Shown: piece after piece, positions 8,432 through 14,485 of the stretch
Numbering within the stretch: position 1 is the first letter of the stretch
Layout of the letters: each line of letters begins with the position of its first letter
Assembly (NCBI GenBank): GCA_943371965.1
Contig: CALRWV020000016.1
Span: 1 to 15,852 of the forward strand
Reading direction: 5' to 3'
From: CALRWV02 sp943371965
Lineage (GTDB): Bacteria; Bacteroidota; JABWAT01
DNA: 15,852 bases
Notes under the pieces: generated by a model
What the model was told of the DNA's origin: nothing
Databases searched by the model: none
What the model saw: the letters and a program-made list of their open reading frames with translations, nothing else
Position numbers and translations under genes: made by a program

Positions 8432-9463
8432 TTATTCAAAATCGTGTTCAAAATACTGGGTCATTCGGTCAATATCTTTTTTGTTGCCTTCATGTGCTTT
8501 TTTCTTGTTGATTATGGCAGTCTGTATTTTTTCAGCAAAGACCTGGGCTGCATCATATCCGTAGTGTTTAAGAAGGTGATTAAGGGCAATAACTTCAACG
8601 ATTACCGTCACATTTTTTCCGGCAAAAATCGGAAGTTTGATGTGAGGCAAATTTACATCCAAAATTTGAATCAATGCTTCATCCAATCCGGTTCTTGTGT
8701 ATTCTTCGTCGGAACTCCAATCCATCAATTCAACAACCAGTTCAACTCTTTTCTGAAAACGGATTGCACGGACTCCAAAAATCGAACGGATATCAATAAT
8801 TCCGACACCGCGGATTTCCATAAAATGCTCTGCCAGATTGTTGCTGGTTCCCATCAAAACACCTTCACCTTTTCTGGTAACCAAAACCACATCATCCGAA
8901 ACGAGACGGTGACCGCGTTCAATCAAATCAAGGGCAACTTCGCTTTTTCCGATTCCACTTCTTCCGGTAAGTAAAATTCCGATTCCGTAAACATCAACCA
9001 TAACGCCATGAATCTGTTGCTGCGGCGAAAACTGATCATCAAGAAAATCGGTAATGAGATAGATAAACTTGGCACTTGAAAAAGATGTCTGATAAATGGG
9101 AACACCAAATTCAGTTGCCAGATCTATCAAATAAGTTGGCAATGAATTACTATCCGTAAGAAATATACATGGGATTTTATAATCCATCAGGTGATGAAAT
9201 GCTTCCAATTGTTTTTCATGAGTCTGATCCATAATGTACCTGCACTCGGTATTTCCTAAAATCTGAACCCGGTGAAAAGTATAAAGACCAGTATATCCGA
9301 CCAATGCCAAACCTGGCCGGTGAATATCACGTTCCATTATTTTTCTGTCTGCAACTCCAATTTCATTCAACTTTACAAGCGGAATGTGAAGTCTTTCTAC
9401 AAGATTTTTACATAAGAAATCAACAGTAATTTCATCTTTTCTCAAAAGTTTACCAAGACGCAT
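8432..9463 (-). CDS. hprK: HPr kinase/phosphorylase
   Basis: 343-residue bifunctional enzyme that phosphorylates a regulatory serine of HPr using ATP or pyrophosphate and removes it with inorganic phosphate, linking carbon status to gene control. Seen: N-terminal DRTGG-like domain (1 to about 130), HGV (H152), P-loop GRSGIGKS (167-174), SDD (189-191) as in the catalytic region, MEIRGVGIIDIRSIFG (216-231), the HPrK family signature, and the conserved C-terminal AGKNVTVIVEVIALNHLLK. Length is somewhat over the usual 310-320, with a Lys-rich tail. Start ATG at 9463 has a clear AAAGGTGA site. It is head of a probable operon with the opp-type genes and lies downstream of hpf, recalling the hpf-ptsN-hprK grouping of proteobacteria. 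No HPr or PTS gene is visible here. Confidence 0.96.
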   Translation of the reverse strand: MRLGKLLRKDEITVDFLCKNLVERLHIPLVKLNEIGVADRKIMERDIHRPGLALVGYTGLYTFHRVQILGNTECRYIMDQTHEKQLEAFHHLMDYKIPCIFLTDSNSLPTYLIDLATEFGVPIYQTSFSSAKFIYLITDFLDDQFSPQQQIHGVMVDVYGIGILLTGRSGIGKSEVALDLIERGHRLVSDDVVLVTRKGEGVLMGTSNNLAEHFMEIRGVGIIDIRSIFGVRAIRFQKRVELVVELMDWSSDEEYTRTGLDEALIQILDVNLPHIKLPIFAGKNVTVIVEVIALNHLLKHYGYDAAQVFAEKIQTAIINKKKAHEGNKKDIDRMTQYFEHDFE

Positions 9464-9626
9464 AATTCACCTTTTACCTGAACAATTTTATAATTCAAGT
9501 TACAAATTTTTGGAACGGGATAAAAACCGGGGATTGTGATTGTGGTTCTGAATCTATTATTCAGATGAGTTGATATTCAATGTTGATAGAGATGTTTTAC
9601 TCCGTTCAACATGACAGATAATTTGC

Positions 9627-9731
9627 ATGTCATTCTGTATCCGTCAACAAACAGGTAAAGAATCTCACTTTAAATCGGATAATCCGAAATTCGATGTGCG
9701 GGGAGATTCTTCGTTTCTCTCAGAATGACAT
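9627..9731. repeat. Nested palindromic intergenic repeat (REP/MITE-like)
   Basis: Three concentric inverted-repeat pairs. Outer arms ATGTCATTCTG (9627-9637) and its exact complement CAGAATGACAT (9721-9731); middle arms AAGAATCTC (9658-9666) and GAGATTCTT (9703-9711); central hairpin TCGGAT-A-ATCCGA (9675-9687). The whole could fold into one long interrupted stem. The words GAGATTCTTCG and CAGAATGACA resemble dispersed intergenic repeats I recall from several bacterial genomes. No coding content, so a short non-autonomous element is likely; copy number elsewhere cannot be seen here. Confidence 0.65.
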
Positions 9732-9757
9732 ATCTAGCGATTTTTATTTCATAAAAC

Positions 9758-9786
9758 AGAAACGGGCACTTTGGGTGCCCGTTTCT
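9758..9786 (-). terminator. Rho-independent terminator of xerC/D-hpf
   Basis: Perfect 12-bp stem AGAAACGGGCAC / GTGCCCGTTTCT with a 5-base loop, located five bases after the hpf stop codon on the minus strand. The T-tract is short (GTTTTATG) but the stem is very stable. It separates xerC/D-hpf from hprK. Confidence 0.78.
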
Positions 9787-9791
9787 TAAAA

Positions 9792-10115
9792 TTACAACTT
9801 TTCAGTTTGATACTGCTTTCGCGTTTCTTTGTAACGCTTGAGCTGTTTGATAAGATCTTCGACTGCATTGTCGATGGCAACTTCGAAATGTTCGTGGGTT
9901 TCAACAGCCTTCATGTGCTGGTTAAACACATTCAGGTTCACTTCAGCTTTTTTGATATGAAATCCGTTATGCTTTTCGTTTTGATTGTAATCGAGAACGA
10001 CTGAACAGTCGATAATGCCGTCATAATACTTTTTCAGTTTTTCAACGGATGCCATTGCGTACTCTTTTAAATCTTCACGTGCATTGAAGTGTCTGGCTGT
10101 GAAATTCGTATTCAT
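9792..10115 (-). CDS. hpf: Ribosome hibernation promoting factor, short form
   Basis: 107-residue HPF/RaiA (S30AE) protein that binds the 30S decoding region during stationary phase and silences ribosomes. The sequence shows the family beta-alpha-beta-beta-beta-alpha pattern: an FTARHFNAREDLKEYA start, the VVLDYN and HIKKAEVNLNVF strands, and the terminal helix AIDNAVEDLIKQLKRYKE with its conserved D-K-L-type positions. There is no C-terminal dimerisation domain, so it is the short form; a separate dimerisation mechanism would apply. The ATG at 10115 is preferred over one six codons upstream because GGGAGAG sits just before it. It begins 38 bases after xerC/D on the same strand, an arrangement I know from Bacteroidota-type genomes, and ends at a strong terminator. 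Confidence 0.93.
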   Translation of the reverse strand: MNTNFTARHFNAREDLKEYAMASVEKLKKYYDGIIDCSVVLDYNQNEKHNGFHIKKAEVNLNVFNQHMKAVETHEHFEVAIDNAVEDLIKQLKRYKETRKQYQTEKL

Positions 10116-10153
10116 ACTATACTCTCCCAACATTTTTCAACATTATTAGATTT

Positions 10154-11041
10154 CTATTTAGCTTTTGGATGAGCCTGCTGATAGACTTTTTTGAGTCTGT
10201 CAATACTCACGTGCGTGTACACCTGCGTGGTTGAGAGCGATTCGTGACCGAGAAAATCTTTCACGGCGCGTAAATCTGCCCCTTTATCAAGCATGTGTGT
10301 TGCAAACGTGTGCCGCAATACGTGCGGACTTTTCTTTTTTACCTCCGATACCTGTTTTACATAATTTTTAACAATTTTCTGGACGATTGAGTTCGCCAAC
10401 GGTTTCCCGCCTTTTCCTACAAAAAAAGTTTCTTCCTTTACATCAAGCGATTTTCTGATTTTCAGATACGCTTCCAATGCTTCACGTGACGGTTTGCCGA
10501 TCGGTACAATTCTGTTTTTTGAACCTTTTCCCATGACTTTGATGGTTGAATCCCATTCGCTGTAATCTTTCAGTTTCAAACCGGTAAGTTCTGACAATCG
10601 GATTCCCGTTGAATAAAAAAGTTCCAGAATGGCTTTGTCACGAACGCCATCTTCGGTGGAAAGATTGGGCAAATCCATCAGTGAGTGGATTTCTTCTTCG
10701 GATAAAAATTCCGGAAGCCGTTTTTCGAGTTTTGGGAAAATCAGTTGGGCTGCGGCATTGCTTTCCAAACGGCCGGTGCGTCTTGCATAACGGAAAAAGG
10801 TTCGGATGGTGGCAATTTTACGCGAAACGCTTTTACGGGCAAATTCATCCTGATAGAGATGGGAAACAAAATCCTTGAGCTCAAATTTGGTCAGGTTTTC
10901 GATCTGAACCAGTGACGGATCAATGGACTGAACATATTCAATCAGTTGTTCAATGTCTTTCTGATAAGCAGTTATGGTGTGGTCTGAACAGTTGCGTTCG
11001 ATTTTGAGATAGTGAAGAAACCTGGGCAGTAAATTCAGCAT
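10154..11041 (-). CDS. Tyrosine recombinase XerC/XerD
   Basis: 295-residue tyrosine recombinase, the normal length for XerC/D, which resolves chromosome dimers at dif during division. The N-terminal SAM-like DNA-binding domain (1 to about 95, RNCSDHTITAYQKDI) is followed by the catalytic domain with all active residues: R148 (GIRLSEL), K172 (GKGSKNR), H240 and R243 (HVLRHTFATH), H266 (GHESLSTTQ) and Y275 (VYTH). The chosen ATG (11041) matches where the family begins; an upstream in-frame ATG at 11140 would add 33 unrelated residues. No Shine-Dalgarno sequence is visible. TTGACT lies upstream (about 11085) but without a good -10. I cannot tell XerC from XerD; linkage to hpf and housekeeping genes argues against an integron or phage integrase. 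Confidence 0.92.
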   Translation of the reverse strand: MLNLLPRFLHYLKIERNCSDHTITAYQKDIEQLIEYVQSIDPSLVQIENLTKFELKDFVSHLYQDEFARKSVSRKIATIRTFFRYARRTGRLESNAAAQLIFPKLEKRLPEFLSEEEIHSLMDLPNLSTEDGVRDKAILELFYSTGIRLSELTGLKLKDYSEWDSTIKVMGKGSKNRIVPIGKPSREALEAYLKIRKSLDVKEETFFVGKGGKPLANSIVQKIVKNYVKQVSEVKKKSPHVLRHTFATHMLDKGADLRAVKDFLGHESLSTTQVYTHVSIDRLKKVYQQAHPKAK

Positions 11042-11143
11042 GTAGTAGTACTTTATTTCTGATTGAATGTCGTTTTTTTTTACGCTACAGTCAAGGGTTT
11101 CAGAAAAGATAATTTTATTGGGGCGATTGTTGTGACACACATC

Positions 11144-11165
11144 TCCGTCAGTTGAAACTGACGGA
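11144..11165. repeat. REP-like palindrome, copy 1
   Basis: Perfect palindrome TCCGTCAGTT-GA-AACTGACGGA: 10-bp arms and a 2-base centre. It is related to a second copy at 14271-14292 (18 of 22 positions identical), so this is a repeat family and not a lone hairpin. The size and shape fit REP sequences moved by RAYT (Y1) transposases; no such transposase is in the window. Confidence 0.7.
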
Positions 11166-11199
11166 AAATGATAGTTCTGCTTTTATTCTATTTATTTCA

Positions 11200-11215
11200 G
11201 TTGGCTTCAGCCAAC
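11200..11215. repeat. Second short palindrome paired with the REP-like copy
   Basis: Perfect inverted repeat GTTGGCT-TC-AGCCAAC, 34 bases downstream of the first palindrome. Two different hairpins in tandem at this spacing suggest one composite element with two stem-loops, as in bacterial interspersed mosaic elements. Confidence 0.6.
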
Positions 11216-11300
11216 GGCACTTGTATGTTTTTGACACAAAAAGAAACCGAAACAGACTTTTTTATCTTGTTCCTTTGGTTTGGCTTTTAAAAAAACAGAA

Positions 11301-11342
11301 GTTGATTGCTTATTGGGGAAAGTTTGGCTTAATTTGTTGAAT
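11301..11342 (+). repeat. 42-bp imperfect direct repeat, left copy
   Basis: Begins GTTGATTGCTTATTGGGGAA and ends TTAATTTGTTGAAT. It aligns without gaps to 12604-12645 with 37 of 42 positions identical; four of the five differences are transitions. The two copies flank the lipoprotein and LysE-type genes in the same orientation. Confidence 0.75.
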
Positions 11343-11448
11343 GATTCTCAGAGGGTGGTGTCATAATTATTTTTTATGGGAAGTTTTCTGTAACCTGAAT
11401 TCAGTGTCAAAGTTTTATGGTTATTAGTTATGAGATATGGAAATAAGT

Positions 11449-11946
11449 ATGTTTAAATATGTTACAATTTTAATAACCTGTTCAATGCTAATTTCATGTG
11501 GATACACAAAATTAATTCCTGAAAACGAAACTGAACAAAAAAAATCTGATTCTGGTAAATCAATAAATCCAGGTTTTGTTAATTATTCAAAAGTGAAATT
11601 CAATTTTGACGATTATGGATACAACCCGAAAAATTCAAATCTTATTTTACATTTGGTAACTGAAGATATTTACGGATGTTCCGGCTACAAAATCCTGACT
11701 GAACACAGTATTTCGGGAAATGAAATCAATGTTAAAATTATTGGAATAGTTAAACCTGCTGGAGTTTGTTTGGCAGTGATGCAACCGGCAAGAGCAGAAA
11801 TAAACCTGAATAATGTAATTGGCGATTTCAAATTAAACATTTTTCTCAAAGACACATTAAATTCTTACGGAGTAAACATTACAGGCAATAAAGTATTTGT
11901 CAGTGGTGCTGCATCAGATTATTCTGAATATTCAACAAATCGGTAA
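11449..11946 (+). CDS. Small orphan lipoprotein
   Basis: 165-residue predicted lipoprotein. It starts MFKYVTILITCSMLISCG, with a positively charged n-region, a hydrophobic core and lipobox LISC, so Cys17 (counted from this start) should be lipidated after export. The mature part begins with a short polar linker (ETEQKKSDSGKS) and continues as a beta-rich domain with two further Cys in LVTEDIYGCSGYK and KPAGVCLAV that could form a disulfide. I do not recognise a family. An ATG four codons earlier (11437) is possible; I chose 11449 because it gives a standard signal peptide and has GGA at usable distance. It is followed 22 bases later by the LysE-type gene on the same strand. Both are enclosed by the 42-bp direct repeats. 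Confidence 0.72.
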   Translation: MFKYVTILITCSMLISCGYTKLIPENETEQKKSDSGKSINPGFVNYSKVKFNFDDYGYNPKNSNLILHLVTEDIYGCSGYKILTEHSISGNEINVKIIGIVKPAGVCLAVMQPARAEINLNNVIGDFKLNIFLKDTLNSYGVNITGNKVFVSGAASDYSEYSTNR

Positions 11947-11968
11947 TCATTCAAAATAACAAATTTCT

Positions 11969-12595
11969 ATGGAAACATTACTCACCATTCTACCTATCCT
12001 TGCTGTGCTGACAATTGGTGTAATCAGTCCCGGACCAAGCTTTATTCTTGTTGCGCGAACTGCTGTTGCACATTCAAGACGGGCTGCGGTGGTTTCTTCA
12101 ATTGGGATGGCTGTTGGTGCAATGATACTCTCCGTTGCAGCTTTGTTCGGACTTCACGCGCTATTGAATCAAATTCCTTCTGCATATCTGGGTCTGAAAA
12201 TTTTTGGCGGAATTTATTTGATTTATCTTGCTTTCAAAACCTGGGTCGGTGCACCAACTCCATTGAAAGTTGAAAATAATAACAACTCAATCGAAGATGG
12301 TTTGTTCCGGCATTTCTGGATTGCTGCTGTAACAATGCTCAGCAACCCAAAGGCGGCTGTTCAGTATGGAATTATCTTTGCGGCGATGTTGCCCGAATCT
12401 CCCACTTTTGCTGTTATGGTTGTATTACCCATTTCTGTGTTTACACTTGAAGTTGTTTGGTATTTGACCGTTGCTTTTCTGTTGTCATCTTCTGTACCAA
12501 GAAACACCTATCTCCGTGCAAAAACCCGAATCGACAGAACGGTTGGTCTTGTGCTTGGTCTTGTGGGATTTCGGTTGTTGCTGTCTTCGAAGTAA
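11969..12595 (+). CDS. LysE/RhtB-family amino-acid or metabolite exporter
   Basis: 208-residue inner-membrane exporter of the LysE/RhtB family, which expel amino acids or homoserine-lactone-like compounds by proton exchange. Seen: ISPGPSF (19-25) at the start of the first helix, the family hallmark; about six hydrophobic segments (roughly 4-26, 40-62, 72-92, 115-140, 147-172, 190-206); and LSNPKA (124-129), another conserved motif, in the middle. The length is normal and no position looks broken. There is no Shine-Dalgarno sequence before the ATG (ACAAATTTCT). Cotranscription with the lipoprotein gene is likely given the 22-base gap. The substrate cannot be inferred. Confidence 0.9.
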   Translation: METLLTILPILAVLTIGVISPGPSFILVARTAVAHSRRAAVVSSIGMAVGAMILSVAALFGLHALLNQIPSAYLGLKIFGGIYLIYLAFKTWVGAPTPLKVENNNNSIEDGLFRHFWIAAVTMLSNPKAAVQYGIIFAAMLPESPTFAVMVVLPISVFTLEVVWYLTVAFLLSSSVPRNTYLRAKTRIDRTVGLVLGLVGFRLLLSSK

Positions 12596-12603
12596 TTAGA
12601 ATC

Positions 12604-12645
12604 GTTGATTGATTGTTGGAGAAAGTTTGGTTTAATTTGTTGGAT
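12604..12645 (+). repeat. 42-bp imperfect direct repeat, right copy
   Basis: Matches 11301-11342 at 37 of 42 positions, same orientation, starting eight bases after the LysE-type stop codon. It contains AAAGTTTGG and TTAATTTGTTG identical to the left copy. Confidence 0.75.
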
Positions 12646-12698
12646 CAAATAATTTAATAAATCCTCGCTTAATTCCGTTTTTAAATATTTAAATAACC

Positions 12699-13250
12699 AT
12701 GAAAAAAATCATTACACTTTCATTTCTTCTTTTCACATCTAATTTCTCATTCGCACAAACCGAAATTTTGAACGCATTTTATGGGCAATTTGGACTTGGT
12801 TTAAGTGCTGTAAAATTCAGTAAGGGTGATGTTGGTTTAAATATTACCGGATCCATCAATTACATGAATGATAATTCTGTTTACAGCATTGGTTATTTGA
12901 AATCCGAAGAGTTAATAATTTTTGCTGAACCGGTTGAATCCATAACATCAGTTGATTTCAAGTATGGCAGAGTGCATGACCTTTACCAAAATAGTTTTCT
13001 CTTTATTTTAAAACTTGGAATTTCCTACAATCAATTGACAGAACGGACAGATAAAATCATAACTGATGAACTGTTCAATACGGTTTATTATACGAAAAGA
13101 AAATCCGGTTATGGATTACCCCTTGAAATTGGTGTTCAGATTAATGGTTTTAAGTATTTAGGAGTTTATACATCCGTTTATGCAAATTTAAATGGAATCA
13201 AATTCATGTACGGTTTCAATACAACTGTTTGTGTTGGGCTTTTGTGGTGA
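12699..13250 (+). CDS. Secreted orphan protein, possible small beta-barrel
   Basis: 183-residue protein with a clear signal peptide (MKKIITLSFLLFTSNFSFAQ, cleavage after FAQ or FA). The mature part alternates hydrophobic and polar residues with many Tyr, Phe and Gly (FGLGLSAVKF, SINYMND, LKLGISYNQL, YLGVYTSVYANLN) and ends in Trp. This is the look of a small outer-membrane beta-barrel of eight or so strands, as common in Bacteroidota, but I do not recognise a family. No Shine-Dalgarno sequence precedes the ATG (TAAATAACC). The next gene starts 26 bases after its stop, so they probably share a transcript. Confidence 0.7.
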   Translation: MKKIITLSFLLFTSNFSFAQTEILNAFYGQFGLGLSAVKFSKGDVGLNITGSINYMNDNSVYSIGYLKSEELIIFAEPVESITSVDFKYGRVHDLYQNSFLFILKLGISYNQLTERTDKIITDELFNTVYYTKRKSGYGLPLEIGVQINGFKYLGVYTSVYANLNGIKFMYGFNTTVCVGLLW

Positions 13251-13276
13251 GAATTAAAAACTTTCTGTTGGATTTA

Positions 13277-13855
13277 ATGAAGTCTTTTAAAAAATATTTT
13301 GTCTGGATTTTGGCTGGTTCTATCTCATTGTTTACCATTGAGTTTTCCAAAAACCTTTATCTTCATTTCTTCCATTATAAGTATGATGATGGATTTGCTG
13401 TCAGAATACCGGATGGGAATAAAGGAATCGATGGTACATGGGAATATATTTTTGATTCCAGTTCGAACGGAACAGATAAACAAACCATTTACAAATTTGA
13501 AATCAACAGTGACAGTACCGGTAAAATTGTATATGATCAATATGTTTATGTTTTGGGAAATAAAATTGCTGAACCTTATTCTTGGGGGACACTATTAGGA
13601 AAACAAAGTTTGTTAAAGAATTCGAGCCGTTCATATAACATTAAAGTGCAGAAAAATTATTTCAAATATTCTGATTCTAATTTACGGATTTCTTACCACC
13701 AAATTAATGATTCAATGAAAATTGACTTTCATCCTGATTTTGACGGTAGAGGATTATATAATTATAACGATGATGGTACTGTTGCTTTTATAAATTTTGC
13801 CAATTCAAGAAAACCATCAATCAAAGAAATTATTCCATTGTTTAACAGATTCTAA
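13277..13855 (+). CDS. Orphan protein with N-terminal signal anchor
   Basis: 192-residue protein. It starts MKSFKKYFVWILAGSISLF, a charged n-region and a single hydrophobic segment without an obvious cleavage site, so it is probably anchored in the inner membrane with the rest in the periplasm. The outer part is polar and beta-rich (GIDGTWEYIF, TIYKFEINSDSTGKIVY, LRISYHQINDSMKIDF), with a GTWEY pattern vaguely like lipocalin-type sheets; that likeness is not enough for a family call. The ATG at 13277 is preferred over the in-frame one at 13229, which overlaps the preceding gene and adds 16 residues before the anchor. It lies 26 bases after the secreted orphan and 13 bases before the next small membrane protein. 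Confidence 0.66.
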   Translation: MKSFKKYFVWILAGSISLFTIEFSKNLYLHFFHYKYDDGFAVRIPDGNKGIDGTWEYIFDSSSNGTDKQTIYKFEINSDSTGKIVYDQYVYVLGNKIAEPYSWGTLLGKQSLLKNSSRSYNIKVQKNYFKYSDSNLRISYHQINDSMKIDFHPDFDGRGLYNYNDDGTVAFINFANSRKPSIKEIIPLFNRF

Positions 13856-13868
13856 TCATCAACCCCTC

Positions 13869-14282
13869 ATGCCCATCCTAAAACTAATCTCAATCACCCA
13901 TCTCATCCTCTGGTCACTACTCGGAGTTTCCTTTTTACTGCTCGGATTGTTTGATCCTGATGACAAGTCAATTATTGGTCTTGTCATCTCACCTGTTTTT
14001 ATTTCACTGGCTGTCATTTCCTGGAAATCATACAGATTCCATTCGGAAAATATCGCGCGGTCGCTGCTGTTTCTATTTGTTCCAACTTCAATGATGGTCC
14101 TCTTTTTTCTTTTTGTTATGTATCTGTTCTTTCTTGCCGAATCCCCATCCATCAAAATCAATGGTTTTGTTGTTACCATTCTGTTTCCACTGTTTTCTGT
14201 TTTGTATTTAAATCTTGTCCGGAAACATTTTTCCGAAATGAAAAGAGAATTTTTGAATCCGAAACGGAAATCCGTCGTTTGA
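13869..14282 (+). CDS. Small four-helix orphan membrane protein
   Basis: 137-residue integral membrane protein of unknown function. Four hydrophobic stretches are visible (about residues 5-27, 35-53, 65-92 and 98-116), followed by a basic cytoplasmic-type tail (RKHFSEMKREFLNPKRKSVV). The ATG at 13869 places the first helix directly at the N-terminus; an earlier in-frame ATG at 13797 would overlap the preceding gene and add 24 polar residues. No Shine-Dalgarno sequence is visible. The last codons and the TGA stop lie inside a REP-like palindrome, so the natural C-terminus may have been replaced by the repeat. It is the third of three closely spaced orphan genes. Confidence 0.62.
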   Translation: MPILKLISITHLILWSLLGVSFLLLGLFDPDDKSIIGLVISPVFISLAVISWKSYRFHSENIARSLLFLFVPTSMMVLFFLFVMYLFFLAESPSIKINGFVVTILFPLFSVLYLNLVRKHFSEMKREFLNPKRKSVV

Positions 14283-14292
14283 AACCGACGGG
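14271..14292. repeat. REP-like palindrome, copy 2, overlapping a gene end
   Basis: TCCGTCGTTTGAAACCGACGG forms a CCGTCG/CGACGG stem with a TTTGAAAC loop. It matches copy 1 (11144-11165) at 18 of 22 positions. The TGA stop of the four-helix membrane protein (14280-14282) is in the loop. As a hairpin at a gene end it could also slow or stop transcription, though no T-tract follows. Confidence 0.62.
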
Positions 14293-14353
14293 AATTGAAG
14301 GGTCTGTTTTAAATTAATTTCTGCTGAATTTAGAGTTTTAAACCCCTCTCCAA

Positions 14354-14375
14354 CTCTCCCCGAGCTCGGGGAGAG
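14354..14375. repeat. GC-rich perfect palindrome
   Basis: 22-base perfect palindrome CTCTCCCCGAGCTCGGGGAG followed by AG, inside a C/T-rich stretch starting ACCCCTCTCCAACTCTCC. It has much higher GC than its surroundings and lies between the last orphan gene and the insertion sequence. Similar CTCTCCCC words occur as dispersed intergenic repeats in many bacteria; origin here not determined. Confidence 0.6.
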
Positions 14376-14440
14376 AGATAATACTGTTTCTACTTTCTTG
14401 TTAATTTTAAAGGTGAAGTAAAATCTGATTCTGCACTTTC

Positions 14441-14454
14441 CACCGATTTCGGTG
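14441..14454. repeat. Short palindrome next to the IS insertion point
   Basis: CACCGA-TT-TCGGTG, 6-bp arms. The insertion sequence begins seven bases to its right. It may be the remains of a larger hairpin used as a target, or coincidence. Confidence 0.4.
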
Positions 14455-14461
14455 AAAACTC

Positions 14462-14485
14462 TGTCTTGTCCTGAAAAAGGTTGAC
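14462..14485 (+). repeat. Left terminal inverted repeat of the IS
   Basis: Starts TGTCTTGTCCTGAAAAAGG and ends TTGAC. It differs from the complement of the right end only at two adjacent positions (AA versus TC). Its last base is shared with the orfB stop codon, so the transposase gene runs right up to the end. Confidence 0.9.

Larger units (their letters stand above)
9464..9791. other. Gene-free spacer between hpf and hprK
   Basis: 328 bases without a plausible gene. It holds the hpf terminator at its right end, a nested palindromic repeat in the middle (9627-9731), a smaller inverted pair ATGTTGA...TCAACAT around 9580-9612, and the hprK leader. TATAAA near the hprK start could be a -10 box, but I found no convincing -35 partner. 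Confidence 0.6.
11042..11448. other. Repeat-rich spacer between xerC/D and the accessory genes
   Basis: 407 bases separating divergent transcription units. It contains two short perfect palindromes (11144-11165 and 11200-11215) and the left copy of a 42-bp direct repeat (11301-11342). An apparent 62-codon frame across the palindromes (11152-11340) has no family resemblance and is best explained by the repeats. Promoters for both flanking genes must lie here, but none matches consensus well. Confidence 0.6.

Noticed and set aside
8444..8974. 176-codon plus-strand open frame opposite hprK
   Set aside because: Fully antisense to a well-conserved hprK; Phe/Asn-rich low-information translation typical of a shadow frame.
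9792..11041. xerC/D plus repeats as an integron or phage integrase locus
   Set aside because: The recombinase has standard Xer length and lies in an operon with hpf; no attC array, cassette genes or phage genes are visible.
11040..11090. TTGACT as a -35 box for xerC/D
   Set aside because: At 17-base spacing the -10 position reads GACATT, only 3 of 6 to consensus, so I did not annotate a promoter.
11152..11340. 62-codon open frame in the spacer upstream of the accessory genes
   Set aside because: It runs across both palindromes and the direct repeat, has no ribosome site or family resemblance, and ends within repeat sequence.
11969..12595. LysE-type gene with the orphan lipoprotein as a toxin-immunity or defence pair
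   Set aside because: The exporter has all LysE/RhtB motifs and nothing in the lipoprotein suggests a toxin; there is no sequence support for a defence role.
13859..14179. 106-codon minus-strand open frame opposite the four-helix membrane protein
   Set aside because: The plus-strand frame gives coherent membrane helices and fits the gene spacing; the antisense product has no plausible features.
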